Below, in pieces: positions 10,333 through 20,674 of a stretch of 64,000 nucleotides of DNA (positions within the stretch are counted from its first letter, which is position 1; each line of letters opens with the position of its first letter). Under the pieces are notes generated by a model. That model saw nothing but the letters and a program-made list of their open reading frames with translations, was not told the origin of the DNA and did not search any database. This DNA comes from Schistocerca nitens (Eukaryota; Arthropoda; Insecta; Orthoptera; Acrididae): assembly GCF_023898315.1 (NCBI RefSeq), contig NC_064619.1, positions 345,164,650 through 345,228,649 of the forward strand, in the 5' to 3' direction. A program made the translations under genes and the position numbers.

Positions 10333-13300
10333 TCAAATGTGCACACCGACTGCACCCGGCACATCCCAACTACGTGGGGGGTCGAGGAAGACTGCCTGAA
10401 GATAGTTGGCAAAGGTTTTCCGATAGTGTGACCATCTATGAACCTCATTGTGGGCTTGCTGCAAGAAATACCAAAAGTCGAGTCGCGACTTGGCACCATC
10501 CCCATAGAGGTACGCGATCGTCCAACCTTTGACCCAGATGATCGACTGTGATTTAGTCGCCGGAAAGTAGTCACTTTCCGGATGTAAGAAGGAAGCAGGT
10601 GTAATATGTTGCGGGGTCACACGGAGGTAGCAAGCCACCTTCTGTCTTCCTAGGAGCCATACGTCCTCCACCGCGATACAAGTTAAACGGTGATGGTCGT
10701 CATCCACTTGGCGACATTTCGGGCATAGTGGAGTGTCCACTAGTCCAATTGCATGGAGTCGTTGGTTGGTGTTGAACTTGCCACACGTGACAGAGAACCA
10801 CAGCGCCCGAACGAAGGTAGGAAGGAATTTTTGGTGCACATGTCTCCAAATCTTCGGCCAATGCAACTTGGGGTGTTTGAGTTCAATGACATTACGACTT
10901 ATCCGTCGTAGCAGCCAAACATAAAAATCCTTCGCGCATGGCGGTCTCGTGCGCGGAAGCTCGTCTCTGATATAACTAAGTTCCACGATAAATGTTGATA
11001 CATGCGCAAAATGTGGCGTAATGTTGCCCACCGCCACCGGAGGTGTGAGGGACGCTGGAACTAGGAGATCCAGTAGGCGGGATGTAAGGGAATCACGCCC
11101 GCTACGCCATTGCTTGTACATCGTGGCTAGAAGGAGCGCCGTCGCTCGGCAGTGAACATTCGTAAGTCCGAGTCCCCCCTTGTCCGTAGGGAGTGTGAGG
11201 AAGTACATGATGCGATCGCAAAGGGTGCGTTGAATAGGTCCCCAGGCATTGATGGACTTCCTGCTAAATTTTATCGAGAATTTCGCAACGAATCCAATCA
11301 TCACAAAATAGCCTAGTGCTGATTGAAGTCGACGTCCGAGCGTGAGTGGTAGGGGCAGGATCTGCGAAATATGCACCATTCGAGAAACCACATAAGTGTT
11401 CAGATATTCGACTCGCTGCAAAGGATCAAGGCGCCGTAGGAGATGTTGTCGGACCATGGTACGTGTTGTCTGTAAAATACGTCGGTAGTTAACTGCCGCA
11501 GTATGTTTTACAGATAAGGTAAAATCTATGCCGAGATAGCGGAATCGTTGCACATAAGGAAACGGACTGATTTCTTCCGGCGTAAGGCCCCTTCCAACCG
11601 GCATTGCTGCCGATTTGTTCATGTTCACTGCACTACCCGCCGTCACACTGTGGTCCAACAACAGTTCAAGGACCGTCTTCACCTCTTCCTCAGAACGAAC
11701 GAGCAGCAGGAGGTCGTCCGCATAGGCACGACATTTGAAGGCGTAGCCCCGCAGTTCCATCCCAGAAAGAGAATTTGTTAGCCTCCCAATCAATGGTTCC
11801 AACGCTATCGCGAACAGCAGCATCGAAAGAGGGCAGCCCTGACGAATGGATCGTCGAATTTGAATGGGCCCTGCTATACGCCCATTAACCTGTAGCAAGG
11901 ATTGTGCGCCCCCATAAATCCTTCTAATGAGACCAGTAAAACGGTCTGGAAATCCCATTTGTTCCAGTACAGCGTACAGATAGTTGTGGCGAACCTTATC
12001 AAAAGCACTGTCAAAATCAACCGCCACCATCGCCGCTTTAAGCCGGCACTCCTCCGCCAGCGCTATCACATCACGGCATTCGCCAGAAGCTGTTTGCACA
12101 TTCACCGATCCACCCGGTGTCGTCTGTTCTGGAGAGAGAACGCTACGAATTAATATACGACATCGGGACGCTAGCAAACGTGCAAAGATCTTATAGTCGG
12201 CATTAAGCAGGGTGATGGGGCGATAATGTGTGACCGTAATTCCTGGCTTCGGTTTATGTACTGGCACCAAGAGGCCTTCCATAAAAGCCGGTGGAATAGG
12301 CGCATCGGAATTTAACATCTCGTTGTACATTTCCGTCCATCGCGGTGCCATTTCGTTGCGAAATTCTCGATAAAATTTAGCAAGAAGTCCATCAATGCCT
12401 GGGGACCTATTCAACGCACCCTTTGCGATCGCATCATGTACTTCCTCACAGCTAATGGCTTCCAGTAAGGTTCCCGCGGCTTCCACCGTCAGTGTACTGG
12501 AGACGTACGTGGCTATATGCTCGAGGTCATCGACAGGGGCTGCTTCTTCCCGATAAATGTGTTGGTAATGGTCGACGAATGCAGAGACAATATCCGCTTG
12601 ACGCGTCACTCTTCGGTCTTCGCGGGTAATTAATTCCCGTACCAAAACGCGTCGTCGGTGCTTTCGTTCATTCACGACGTGGTGCATGGAAGGAATCTCG
12701 TGCATTATCGTATCGTGACATCTGGCGCGCACCATGGTTCCCTGAAGATGTTTCCGAGCTAAAGCCACTAGTTTAGCTTTTATCCTTTTGCGTTCGATCC
12801 AAACGTCCTGTCCCGGCGTAACATCGTCCAGGTCGCGCAGCGCTGCAAAATAAAAGTCGGTCGTACGGCGGCGCCATTCTGCCATCTCCCTGCTATATGA
12901 CATCAACGTACGGGTTTTAGTACAAGTCAGCCACCAATCAAGCTTCGTCGCATACCTTACAACCCTTCGCTCGCACATCGTCCATGTCTCAAGGATCCGT
13001 TGACGGCATTCAGGATCATGTAGATGTTGAATGTTTAATTTCCACAGGGCCTTACTGTTCCACACCTCTCTACGGGGAAGAAGCACCGTACAGATGTAAG
13101 CGCTGTAATCGGAAAATGCCAATGGCCAGCGTTCCGCGTCCTGGACATCAGTTGCATGAGCCCGTGAGATATAAATGCGTTCTAACCTGCTCGCCGAATG
13201 ACTTGTCACATAGGTGTATCCCGGTGCTTCTCCATGTCGTAATTCCCACGTGTCACTAAGTACAAGGTCGTTGACAACGATTCGCAACTCTTGGTTGATG

Positions 13301-13710
13301 TTTGCTTGCGGCCATTGGTCTTTCTGGCTGAGAACACAGTTGAAATCTCCACCAATTATTACACGTTCATAACGTCCATGGAAAAGTGGGGCAATGTCTT
13401 CTGCATAAAATCGCGCCCTTTCCCGCCGCCGATTGTTTCCCGACGGTGCATAAAGATTGACGATGCGTGTCCCAAACGTCGTGAAAGCCATTCCCCTGGC
13501 CGACGGAAGGTAACACACGTTTTCCACTGGGAAGCCATCTCGCACGTAAACTGCCACCCCACTCCCATTGTGATCTCCATGTGACGAATAGGATTGGTAG
13601 CCTGCGATGTATGGGAGTGCAGCTATGTGGACTTCCTGCAGCAAAGCAATATCCACATCAGATGCCCAAATCGTTTCCTTCAGTAGGTGTATTTTGGCCG
13701 GTGAACGCAC
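10333..13710 (-). CDS. LINE-X ORF2: endonuclease + reverse transcriptase, long open frame
   Basis: The protein nicks target DNA and copies the LINE RNA at the nick (target-primed reverse transcription). The frame is open for 1125 codons from the first ATG and continues upstream without ATG to about 13822, recovering the endonuclease start IATLNINDVRSPAK. Endonuclease motifs in residues 1-215 include LLQEVH, GGDFNCVLS and SDY. The usual catalytic His of the SDH motif is Tyr202, while copy 2 keeps SDH. RT runs about 430-770: SPGIDGLLAKFYREF, HYRPITLLNADYKIFARLL, VDFDSAFDKVRH, RQGCPLSMLLFAIALEPL and YADD (663-666). A C-terminal Cys-rich block follows (CPKCRQVDDDHHRLTC). Residues about 807-839 are an antisense copy of the element's own RT sequence. 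Although open, the frame is probably inactive because of Tyr202 and the patch. Confidence 0.85.
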   Translation of the reverse strand: MRSPAKIHLLKETIWASDVDIALLQEVHIAALPYIAGYQSYSSHGDHNGSGVAVYVRDGFPVENVCYLPSARGMAFTTFGTRIVNLYAPSGNNRRRERARFYAEDIAPLFHGRYERVIIGGDFNCVLSQKDQWPQANINQELRIVVNDLVLSDTWELRHGEAPGYTYVTSHSASRLERIYISRAHATDVQDAERWPLAFSDYSAYICTVLLPRREVWNSKALWKLNIQHLHDPECRQRILETWTMCERRVVRYATKLDWWLTCTKTRTLMSYSREMAEWRRRTTDFYFAALRDLDDVTPGQDVWIERKRIKAKLVALARKHLQGTMVRARCHDTIMHEIPSMHHVVNERKHRRRVLVRELITREDRRVTRQADIVSAFVDHYQHIYREEAAPVDDLEHIATYVSSTLTVEAAGTLLEAISCEEVHDAIAKGALNRSPGIDGLLAKFYREFRNEMAPRWTEMYNEMLNSDAPIPPAFMEGLLVPVHKPKPGITVTHYRPITLLNADYKIFARLLASRCRILIRSVLSPEQTTPGGSVNVQTASGECRDVIALAEECRLKAAMVAVDFDSAFDKVRHNYLYAVLEQMGFPDRFTGLIRRIYGGAQSLLQVNGRIAGPIQIRRSIRQGCPLSMLLFAIALEPLIGRLTNSLSGMELRGYAFKCRAYADDLLLLVRSEEEVKTVLELLLDHSVTAGSAVNMNKSAAMPVGRGLTPEEISPFPYVQRFRYLGIDFTLSVKHTAAVNYRRILQTTRTMVRQHLLRRLDPLQRVEYLNTYVVSRMVHISQILPLPLTLGRRLQSALGYFVMIGFVAKFSIKFSRKSINAWGPIQRTLCDRIMYFLTLPTDKGGLGLTNVHCRATALLLATMYKQWRSGRDSLTSRLLDLLVPASLTPPVAVGNITPHFAHVSTFIVELSYIRDELPRTRPPCAKDFYVWLLRRISRNVIELKHPKLHWPKIWRHVHQKFLPTFVRALWFSVTCGKFNTNQRLHAIGLVDTPLCPKCRQVDDDHHRLTCIAVEDVWLLGRQKVACYLRVTPQHITPASFLHPESDYFPATKSQSIIWVKGWTIAYLYGDGAKSRLDFWYFLQQAHNEVHRWSHYRKTFANYLQAVFLDPPRSWDVPGAVGVHI
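11194..11292. repeat. 99-bp inverted copy of RT coding sequence inside ORF2 (acceptor)
   Basis: The plus strand here equals the minus (coding) strand of 12352-12450 over 99 nt with one mismatch by eye. It therefore reads, antisense and in frame, as KFSIKFSRKSINAWGPIQRT within ORF2. The homologous place in copy 2 (about 55160-55210) lacks it and is 22 codons shorter. Confidence 0.9.
12352..12450. repeat. 99-bp donor segment of the inverted copy
   Basis: This is the normal RT-encoding segment (CEEVHDAIAKGALNRSPG..) that also occurs in copy 2. It is therefore the source and 11194-11292 is the secondary copy. The spacing between the two is 1059 bp. Confidence 0.9.
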
Positions 13711-13852
13711 GTCATTTATATTTAATGTCGCAATACAGTTCGCATGGCGTTGAATCCCACTCTGTCGCGGCGCAACAACATTCCCTGCATCGGCGCTGGG
13801 GGCTGAGTTAGAAGACGTTCTCTCGCCCCTCTCCCTTCACCTTCAGCAATTA

Positions 13853-15417
13853 TTAGGCCGTCTTCGTGCGTGCCGGCTGCCTCTGTATGACTTCCGGCGC
13901 CTCCTCTATATCGTCATACCACATCTTTGCAGGCAGTGATATATTCGTGTCCATAGCCACAGCATCTGCGTCTGGAGAGCCAACTGGTTGCGAGTCCTCT
14001 TCAGCATCACCACTTCCCGGTACCGTCATTATGACAGACCGCTGCGGGTCTGATCGAACAGTTTCCATTGCCTCATCCTGTTTCGTAGAGGCTGTTGTGT
14101 CGTCTTGGTCCACAGGGACATCGTCGTCGGGGCAACGGGAGTCATCCCTAGGAGATGACGTGCGACGACGCCGTTTCCTCCTTTTCGGGGAACGTTGTTT
14201 GCGTGATCTTCCTTCCGTGTCCTCAGATTGTAGGGAATCACGGCTGCCCGACAGAAAAGCATCCGTAGGAACTGGAAGTGTTTCGAGTCCCATCGTTGTA
14301 CTTGGCGGGAGTTCGGTCGAAACTGATGTCGTCACAGAGTGCGTTCCAGACGGCACAGCATCCGTAGTGGCTGGAACTGCTTCGTGTACTACCGGTGTGC
14401 TTGGTGGGAGTTCCGTCTCATCTGATGTTGTCGCCGTAGATTGTATGCTCGATGGAGCAGCATCCTCCGTCATCCCGACGTCTGCTACAAGGTTTCGGAG
14501 AGTGCCATCTTGATCTTCCACCGGGGCTGTGTCCTTTCGGTCATCAGCGGACGCAGTGAGGGCTTTGGCATAGGTGATCGGTAGTACTGTCATCGCCGGC
14601 GACGGCTCCCGGACATCTGAAGGCAGTTGCGTAATCCGCCGTTGCATACAGTTCGACCTGAGGTGTCCCTCCTGGCCACAGCCAGAACATGTACGTGGTT
14701 GACCATCGTAAATCACCACCGCCCGACAACCACCAATTGTCAGATAGGACGGTACATGCTTCTGAAGATCAATAGTGATCTATCGCACTCCGTTAAGAAC
14801 GGGGTACGTGGCGAATTGTGTCCAGCGTTCTGATGTGTGACCATGTACCGTGCCGTATGGCTTAAAAGCCTCGATAACTTCGTCAGCCGGGAGCTCAAAT
14901 GGCAGCTCAAAAACACGTATTGTCCGTACACCCAGACCAGCATGTTCTACAGTTACCGTGCCGACATTCCCGTCACTATGGCAAAATCGGAGACCAGCTT
15001 TTGTCGCCTGTAGAATTCTCTCACAAGCCGCGTCATTTACCATCTTAATATACACCGTGGGACTAACGAAGGGGCCGGCCGAAGTGGCCGTGCGGTTAAA
15101 GGCGCTGCAGTCTGGAACCGCAAGACCGCTACGGTCGCAGGTTCGAATCCTGCCTCGGGCATGGATGTTTGTAATGTCCTTAGGTTAGTTAGGTTTAACT
15201 AGTTCTAAGTTCTAGGGGACTTATGACCTCAGCAGTTGAGTCCCATAGTGCTCAGAGCCATTTTTGAACTAACGAAGGACAGGTGAATTCCGACAATATC
15301 GTTTGGCGGTATCTTGACGTCCTCTCGAATGAATCGTTCCACTGCTAAGGCCTTTGGTCGTTCGTAGTCTTTGCAGAAATTGAATCGTAATGTAGTTTTC
15401 CTGTACTTGTTCGCCAT
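13853..15417 (-). pseudogene. LINE-X ORF1: CCHC zinc-knuckle protein, interrupted
   Basis: ORF1 proteins of such LINEs bind the element RNA. It starts MANKYRKTTLRFNFCKDYER at 15417, followed by an RRM-like region (AGLGVRTIRVFELPFELPAD..), then the knuckle CSGCGQEGHLRSNC (CX2CX4HX4C) near 14670. A low-complexity acidic/Ser-Thr-Pro tail with a basic KQRSPKRRKRRRR cluster reaches the stop at 13853. Two lesions break it: a SINE at 15073-15267, and a TAG at 14780-14782 where copy 2 has CAG (Gln). Apart from these the frame is well kept. The SINE and its duplication separate the first ~50 codons from the rest. Confidence 0.85.
15073..15267 (+). mobile_element. SINE inserted in LINE-X ORF1
   Basis: Head GGCCGGCCGAAGTGGCCGTG, B box GGTTCGAATCC, shared tail ending CTCAGAGCCATTTTTGA. 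It is flanked by an 11-bp duplication ACTAACGAAGG (15062-15072, 15268-15278). The TTTAACTAGTTC tail variant is shared with the inner SINE at 32302-32499, which marks a subfamily. Confidence 0.95.
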
Positions 15418-15525
15418 GATCGTTGATACTAGCCCACGCGCAGACTAAGTCCACAAGTAAACAAACACTCGCACACGCCGCACAGGCGGAAGTTACCACT
15501 CAGCTACCGGGGGCGGACAAAATTT

Positions 15526-16000
15526 CTATTTCTACATCTACACCTACATCTACATGACTACTCTGCAGTTCACAAGTAAGTGCCTGGCAGTGGGTCTACT
15601 GAACCACCTACAAGCTATTTCTCTACAGTTTCACTCTCGAAAAGCGTACGGAAAAAACGAAATCTCTTTGGATGAGCTCTGATTTCTCTAATTATTAAGA
15701 TATTTTGTTCTCATGTGGATAAGTGCCAAGAAAATATTTTCGCACCGAGAGAAAAAATTTGGTGACTGAAATTTAATGAAAAGATCTCGCCGCAGCGAAA
15801 ACCGCCATTCTTTTACTGATTTCCACCCCAACTTGTGTATCACATCCGTGACTCTCTCTCCCTATTTCGAGATAATACAAAAGGTGCAGCCCTTCTTTGA
15901 AATTTTTCCGTGACGCAGTTGTTGCAACGAATGACACCTCTATTTAAATACACTTCTCTTTTTAAAAAGCGAAACACTCAGAAGTAATGGTCTGCAACAC
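15526..16000 (-). mobile_element. LINE 3' fragment with TACATC-type terminal repeats
   Basis: It begins with repeated CTACATCTACACCTACATCT. Decayed text follows that resembles the 3' region of the LINE family seen at 20675-21270 and 29013-29690 (for example GTGCCTGGCAGTGGGTC, and then antisense coding-like sequence). No open frame remains. Confidence 0.5.
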
Positions 16001-16021
16001 GCCAGAGTAAGAAGACGTATG

Positions 16022-17592
16022 CAGGGTGTTACAAAAATGTACAGCCAAACTTTCAGGAAACATTCCTCACACACAAAGAAAGAAAATATGTTATGTGGAC
16101 ATGTGTCCGGAAACGCTTACTTTCCATGTTAGAGCTCATTTTATTACTTCTCTTCAAATCACATTAATCATGGAATGGAAACACACAGCAACAGAACGTA
16201 CCAGCGTGACTTCAAACACTTTGTTACAGGAAATGTTCAAAATGTCCTCCGTTAGCGAGGATACATGCATCCACCCTCCGTCGCATGGAATCCCTGATGC
16301 AGCCCTGGAGAATGGCGTATTGTATCACAGCCGTCCACAATACGAGCACGAAGTCTCTACATTTGGTACCGGGGTTGCGTAGACAAGAGCTTTCAAATGC
16401 CCCCATAAATGAAAGTCAAGAGGGTTGAGGTCAGGAGAGCGTGAAGGCCATGGAATTGGTCCGCCTCTACCAATCCATCGATCATCGAATCTGTTGTTGA
16501 GAAGCGTACGAACACTTCGACTGAAATGTGCAGGAGCTCCATCGTGCATGAACCACATGTTGTGTCGTACTTGTGAAGGCACATGTTCTAGCAGCACAGG
16601 TAGAGTATCCCGTATGAAATCATGATAACGTGCTCCATTGAGCGTAGGTGGAAGAACATGGGGCCCAATCAAGACATCACCAACAATGCCTGCCCAAACG
16701 TTCACAGAAAATCTGTGTTTATGACGTGATTGCACAATTGCGTGCGGATTCTCGTCAGCCCACACATGTTGATTGAGAAAATTTACAATTTCATCACGTT
16801 GGAATGAAGCCTCATCTGTAAAGAGAACATGTGCACTGAAATGAGGATTGACACATTGTTGGATGAACCATTCGCAGAAGTGTACCCGTGGAGGCCAATC
16901 AGCTGCTGATAGTGCCTGCACACGCTGTACATGGTACGGAAACAACTGGTTCTCCCGTAGCACTCTCCATACAGTGACGTGGTCAACGTTACCTTGTACA
17001 GCAGCAACTTCTATTACGCTGACACTAGGGTTATCATCAACTGCACGAAGAATTGCCTCGTCCATTGCAGGTGTCCTCGTCGTTCTAGGTCTTCCCCAGT
17101 CGCGAGTCATAGGCTGGAATGTTCCGTGCTCCCTAAGACCCCGATCAATTGCTTCGAACGTCTTCCTGTCGGGACACCTTCGTTCTGGAAATCTGTCTCG
17201 ATACAAACGTACCGCGCCACGGCTATTGCCCCGTGCTAATTCATACATCAAATGGGCATCTGCCAACTCCGCATTTGTAAACATTGCACTGACTGCAAAA
17301 CCACGTTAGTGAAGAACACTAACCTGTTGATGCTACGTACTGATGTGCTTGATGCTAGTACTGTAGAGCAATGAGTCGCATGTCAACACAAGCACCGAAG
17401 TCAACATTACCTTCCTTCATTTGGGCCAACTGGCGGTAAATCGAGGAAATACAGTACATACTGACGAAACTAAAATGAGCTCTAATATGGAAATTAAGCG
17501 TTTTCGGACACATGTCCACATAACATCTTTTCTTTATTTGTGTGTGAGGAATGTTTCCTGAAAGTTTGGCCGTACCTTTTTGTAACACCCTG
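16022..17592 (-). mobile_element. Mariner-like (DD41D) element with ~122-bp inverted repeats
   Basis: Termini CAGGGTGTTACAAAAA at 16022 and its inverse at 17592 extend as about 122-bp inverted repeats (to about 16143, and from about 17471) with few mismatches. TA follows the right end; the left flank is now TG. Length 1571 bp. It encodes one minus-strand transposase. Confidence 0.9.
16224..17284 (-). pseudogene. Mariner-like transposase, DD41D type, C-terminal frameshift
   Basis: A cut-and-paste transposase of the rosa-like DD41D lineage. The frame is open for 319 codons from Met at 17284. An HTH-rich N-terminus is followed by the linker GRPRTTRTPAMDE. Catalytic residues are Asp157 (LFTDEASF), Asp248 (FMHDGAPAH) and Asp290 (SPDLNPLDFHLWG), with 41 residues between the last two. 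Past residue about 310 the frame is lost near 16360-16370. The remaining family C-terminus (LRARIVDGCDTI.., then DSMRRRVDACILANGGHF ending at 16224) lies in other frames. With an intact core but a shifted last ~40 residues, it is probably inactive or recently inactivated. Confidence 0.85.
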
Positions 17593-17616
17593 TAGAACAG
17601 CGGAGTCATCATTTAA

Positions 17617-17744
17617 ATGCCAGAGAGGTATCGTGTCCCCTGTCTCAACAGAGCGTCTTTTATGAGATCGGACAGGTCAGAGGTACGCAACGCTCAGTCG
17701 ATGCGGAGCCTTCATACGATGTGGAAACGTGTAACCAAGTGCCA
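17617..17744. other. Short junction between mariner-like and Tc1-like elements
   Basis: Possibly the diverged 5' untranslated part of the following Tc1-like remnant. No terminal repeat recognised. Confidence 0.3.
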
Positions 17745-18908
17745 CTATGCCGCGCCTACACCACAAGGTGGAATATCTGCATGTGACTACATTCGAACGG
17801 GGTGGAATGGTTGGTCTCCAGAGACGGGTTTGTCGTTCCGTGCCATGTCGGCTCGTACAGGGCACGCTGTTTCAACAGTCAGGCGTATATGGAAGAGGGT
17901 CCCACACAGCGCCGACAGGGTACTGGACGACAGAATGTGACCACAGAGCTAGATGACCGCCATCTTGCCCGTGTGGACGTAACGGACAGAAGAGCTTCAT
18001 CTAGTGTTGGCGCGGCGTTGAAGCACTGCAACGGCTGCGGAAACCTCTGTGTCGACTACTGGAGCCGTCTTCTGCAGGCTGGACTGGAAGCGCGCATGCC
18101 ACTGCGTCGGCTTCCATTGACCAGAACCCACCAACGCCGCAAACGACAATGGGCACGTGAAAGCAGACTTTGGCGTGCTGAGTGACAAAATGTAGTGTTT
18201 TCGGACGAGTTCCGCTTCGTCTAGTCGTACAGTGACGGCAGCATACGCGTCCGACGCCGCCGTCATGAACGCATTCAGGCAGACTGCATTGTTCAGAGGC
18301 ATAGCTGACAAATTCCAAGTGTGATAGATTGGGGCGCCATTGCATATATCTGGTCATTTCGCCTCCTACACTTTGAGGGCAATCTGAACAGTTACCGCTA
18401 CGCCAGGGAAGTTTTATAGCCCGAGGCATTGCCCCTCCTGCAGGCCGATCCACATTCCGCGTTTCAATAGTAAAACGCCCGCCTCCATATGGCGACAAAT
18501 ATGCAAATATCCTTCGAAGAACGACGGATACCAGTGCTTCCCTGTCCAGTCCGTTCGCCTTAAATGTCGCCCATCGAACATGCCTTGGATACTGTGGGTC
18601 GGCATCTCGTTCGTCCGGTTCCTCCTGCAGCCACAATTTATGCTTTGTGGACGCGCCTACAAACCGCGTCGCAGATTATCCCCCAGCAGCATATTCACGC
18701 GTTATCTGATTCCACGCCACGACATCTCACGGCTATGATTGCAGCAGGTGGTGGCGCTACTCCGTACAGAATTTCCACAGGTGCAGCGCATGTAAGGATC
18801 TGTAACGCTAATCATTTGTGATGTGTCGAACCCCTAATAGGTGGATTAAATTTCATTGCGATCACAGATCCCAGTCTTGGTGTTTCACATTTTCAAAACC
18901 GTAGTGTA
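17745..18908 (+). pseudogene. Tc1-like transposase remnant, family 2 (heavily decayed)
   Basis: It starts near MPRLHHKVEYLHVTTFERG at 17747. HTH text follows across frames (LSFRAMSARTGHAVSTVRRI), then DDRHLARVDVTDRRAS, IDWGAIAYIWSF and SPIEHALDTVGRHLVRP carrying the third catalytic Glu. The order and wording match Tc1-like transposases, but many frameshifts and stops intervene. A terminal-repeat-like end (CTTGGTGTTTCACATTTTCA..GTAGTGTA) lies at 18877-18908. A second copy of this end occurs inverted at about 21717-21760. Confidence 0.75.
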
Positions 18909-19345
18909 GATGGAAGATAATATCTACTGCAAAGTGAAATAATCCGACACCACTGTGCAAGCTGAAGTACGAAGTGCGGTGCAGTTTAAGTGGTCTACCA
19001 GAATCATTTTCCCCCTTCCTATTCCGTTCGCGGATGGGTCATCGAAAGAATTATTGTCGATGCTCCAGTATATGCGCCTGTGTACCTCTAGATTTGCTCT
19101 GCTGCTCATTACGCGAGATATATGATGGATGAAGGAACATGTTTCTTGCCACGTCTGAGATCTTTGGATTTCGAATAAAAAAAGTGTCACATGTTCCCAC
19201 AATAGCTGGAAAACGAGAAGGAAATTTCCTATAATCATACGTCCGGAAACTAAAGTCTGTTCAGTTATGGGCCAATCTGTTCCCTCATTCCCACCTCTTA
19301 CGTAGAAGTAGACACCATAGGCAGTGCTGCATGTGGTTACCAGAT
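18775..19345. repeat. Left arm of a ~580-bp inverted duplication
   Basis: It matches the reverse complement of about 21275-21865, beginning with the Tc1-like 3' tail (GAATTTCCACAGGTGCAG, CTGTAACGCTAATC). It continues through sequence related to a LINE 3' region (TTCGCGGATGGGTCATCG, TGTACCTCTAGATTTG, GCCACGTCTG) and ends at GGCAGTGCTGC..GTGGTTACC. Confidence 0.75.
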
Positions 19346-20674
19346 CCGTTAACCCTTCTCCGCAGTGTATCACTCAGTCTTTCAAATACACGTCTGCTCC
19401 GCTCTGATCTAGTCGGTCATTGATCACACGTTTCTGTAACGTCGACACGTTGTCGAAGGACTGGACATTGTCGAAGGACTGGACATACACCGATGCCTTT
19501 AAATGTCCCCGTAGCCAGAAATCCGGCGGATTCAGGTCCTGTGAACGCGTGGCTCTTGCTGCCGGGTCTCCTCCAGCAGCCCATCGCTCACGAAACGTTG
19601 CAGTGAGGTACTATCGCACGATCGCATAGATCACAGTCGCTGTATTGCCGCAAAGGAAGCTTTCTCCGATTGCGTTGTATCCGCCGATGAATACTCTTTT
19701 AAGGTACCTTCACCTGCAGCGTGGCTGCAAAAACAGATTTATTGCCTTGAAATATGAAAAAAATAAAATTGTTTGCTCTTTCTCGAGTCATCTGAGGAAT
19801 GTTTTTAATGTTAACTCTCCAAAGGTTGCAGCGTTGGTGTGTGTTAACTTGCTCTCAGTTTCCATATACGTAAGTGGTAACATCATTTACAGTACTGTCC
19901 ACATAACGAATAGCAATTTTTCGATTAACATAGAAACACACTTATGAATAGTAAAACAGATTTCTAATCATTCATTCATAATGAAGACGTGCGCCACTTC
20001 GAAAACTTCCGTAAATCAAATTACTCAGCAGACGTAACTTTTTTACTGGATTGCGTTCTTATGATTACCAATATATATTTTTGAGACAACTATTCGACAA
20101 GTTAAATAAAATTTCAGCAGTACGACATACAATAAAGTTTCCCCTATTGGCACTACGGTCACTTCAATAAATTAGCTGTTGTCAGCGTAAGACATTGACT
20201 TGCATGTCACTGAACACCTGAAATAATTTTTTCGTAAGACGACCACTTTCGACCCAGGCATACTAAGATCAGTTTATAACATTATTATCATTGTTGACTC
20301 TGTTAATGAGCTTAGCAGCATGAAACAAGACTCGCATTTAGTTAAAATGTGAAAAATATGAAGGATTACACGCAAGCAAACCCCCCCCGCCATCCGGACG
20401 AAGATTCAAAAAAAAAACTCTATTTGCGTAAAATACACGTACAACGTATCGGGTGACGTTTGTCTCAAGGTTTCCTTGAGTAAGAGAATTAAGGAATGGA
20501 CACAAGGTTAGAGAGACTTCGAAAAAAAGAAAATAAGTGTAACTTCTGCGTCTACACATTAAGTTGAACGCAGCCTACTGAAGAAGGCTTGATGAATGCG
20601 CAAAAGACGATTAGTTGTAAAATCTTGATTTTTATCGATGCGTGCTTCTTTATTAGGACTTTCGCCCAACTTTA
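19346..20674. other. Unassigned interval
   Basis: About 1.3 kb between the inverted arms. Frames up to 100 codons (19645-19947) have no recognised motif. A short tandem duplication GTCGAAGGACTGGACAT occurs at about 19453-19488. Confidence 0.35.

Larger units (their letters stand above)
10205..15525 (-). mobile_element. LINE-X copy 1: two-ORF non-LTR retrotransposon
   Basis: A minus-strand LINE with ORF1 (13853-15417, CCHC nucleic-acid-binding type) and ORF2 (10333-13710 and upstream, AP-like endonuclease plus RT). A T-rich stretch at about 10207-10230 may mark the 3' tail. The 5' end near 15525 is approximate. The copy at 45-56 kb is about 70-80% similar by eye. RT wording such as YRPITLLNADYKIFARLL suggests affinity to L1/Tx1-like clades, but the clade needs a tree. 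Confidence 0.85.

Noticed and set aside
15180..15200. TTAGGTTAGTTAGG resembling insect telomeric TTAGG repeats
   Set aside because: It recurs at a fixed position within every common SINE tail and is part of that element, not a telomere array.
19645..19947. 100-codon frame between the inverted arms
   Set aside because: No motif, no splice context, and an AT-rich composition typical of chance frames.
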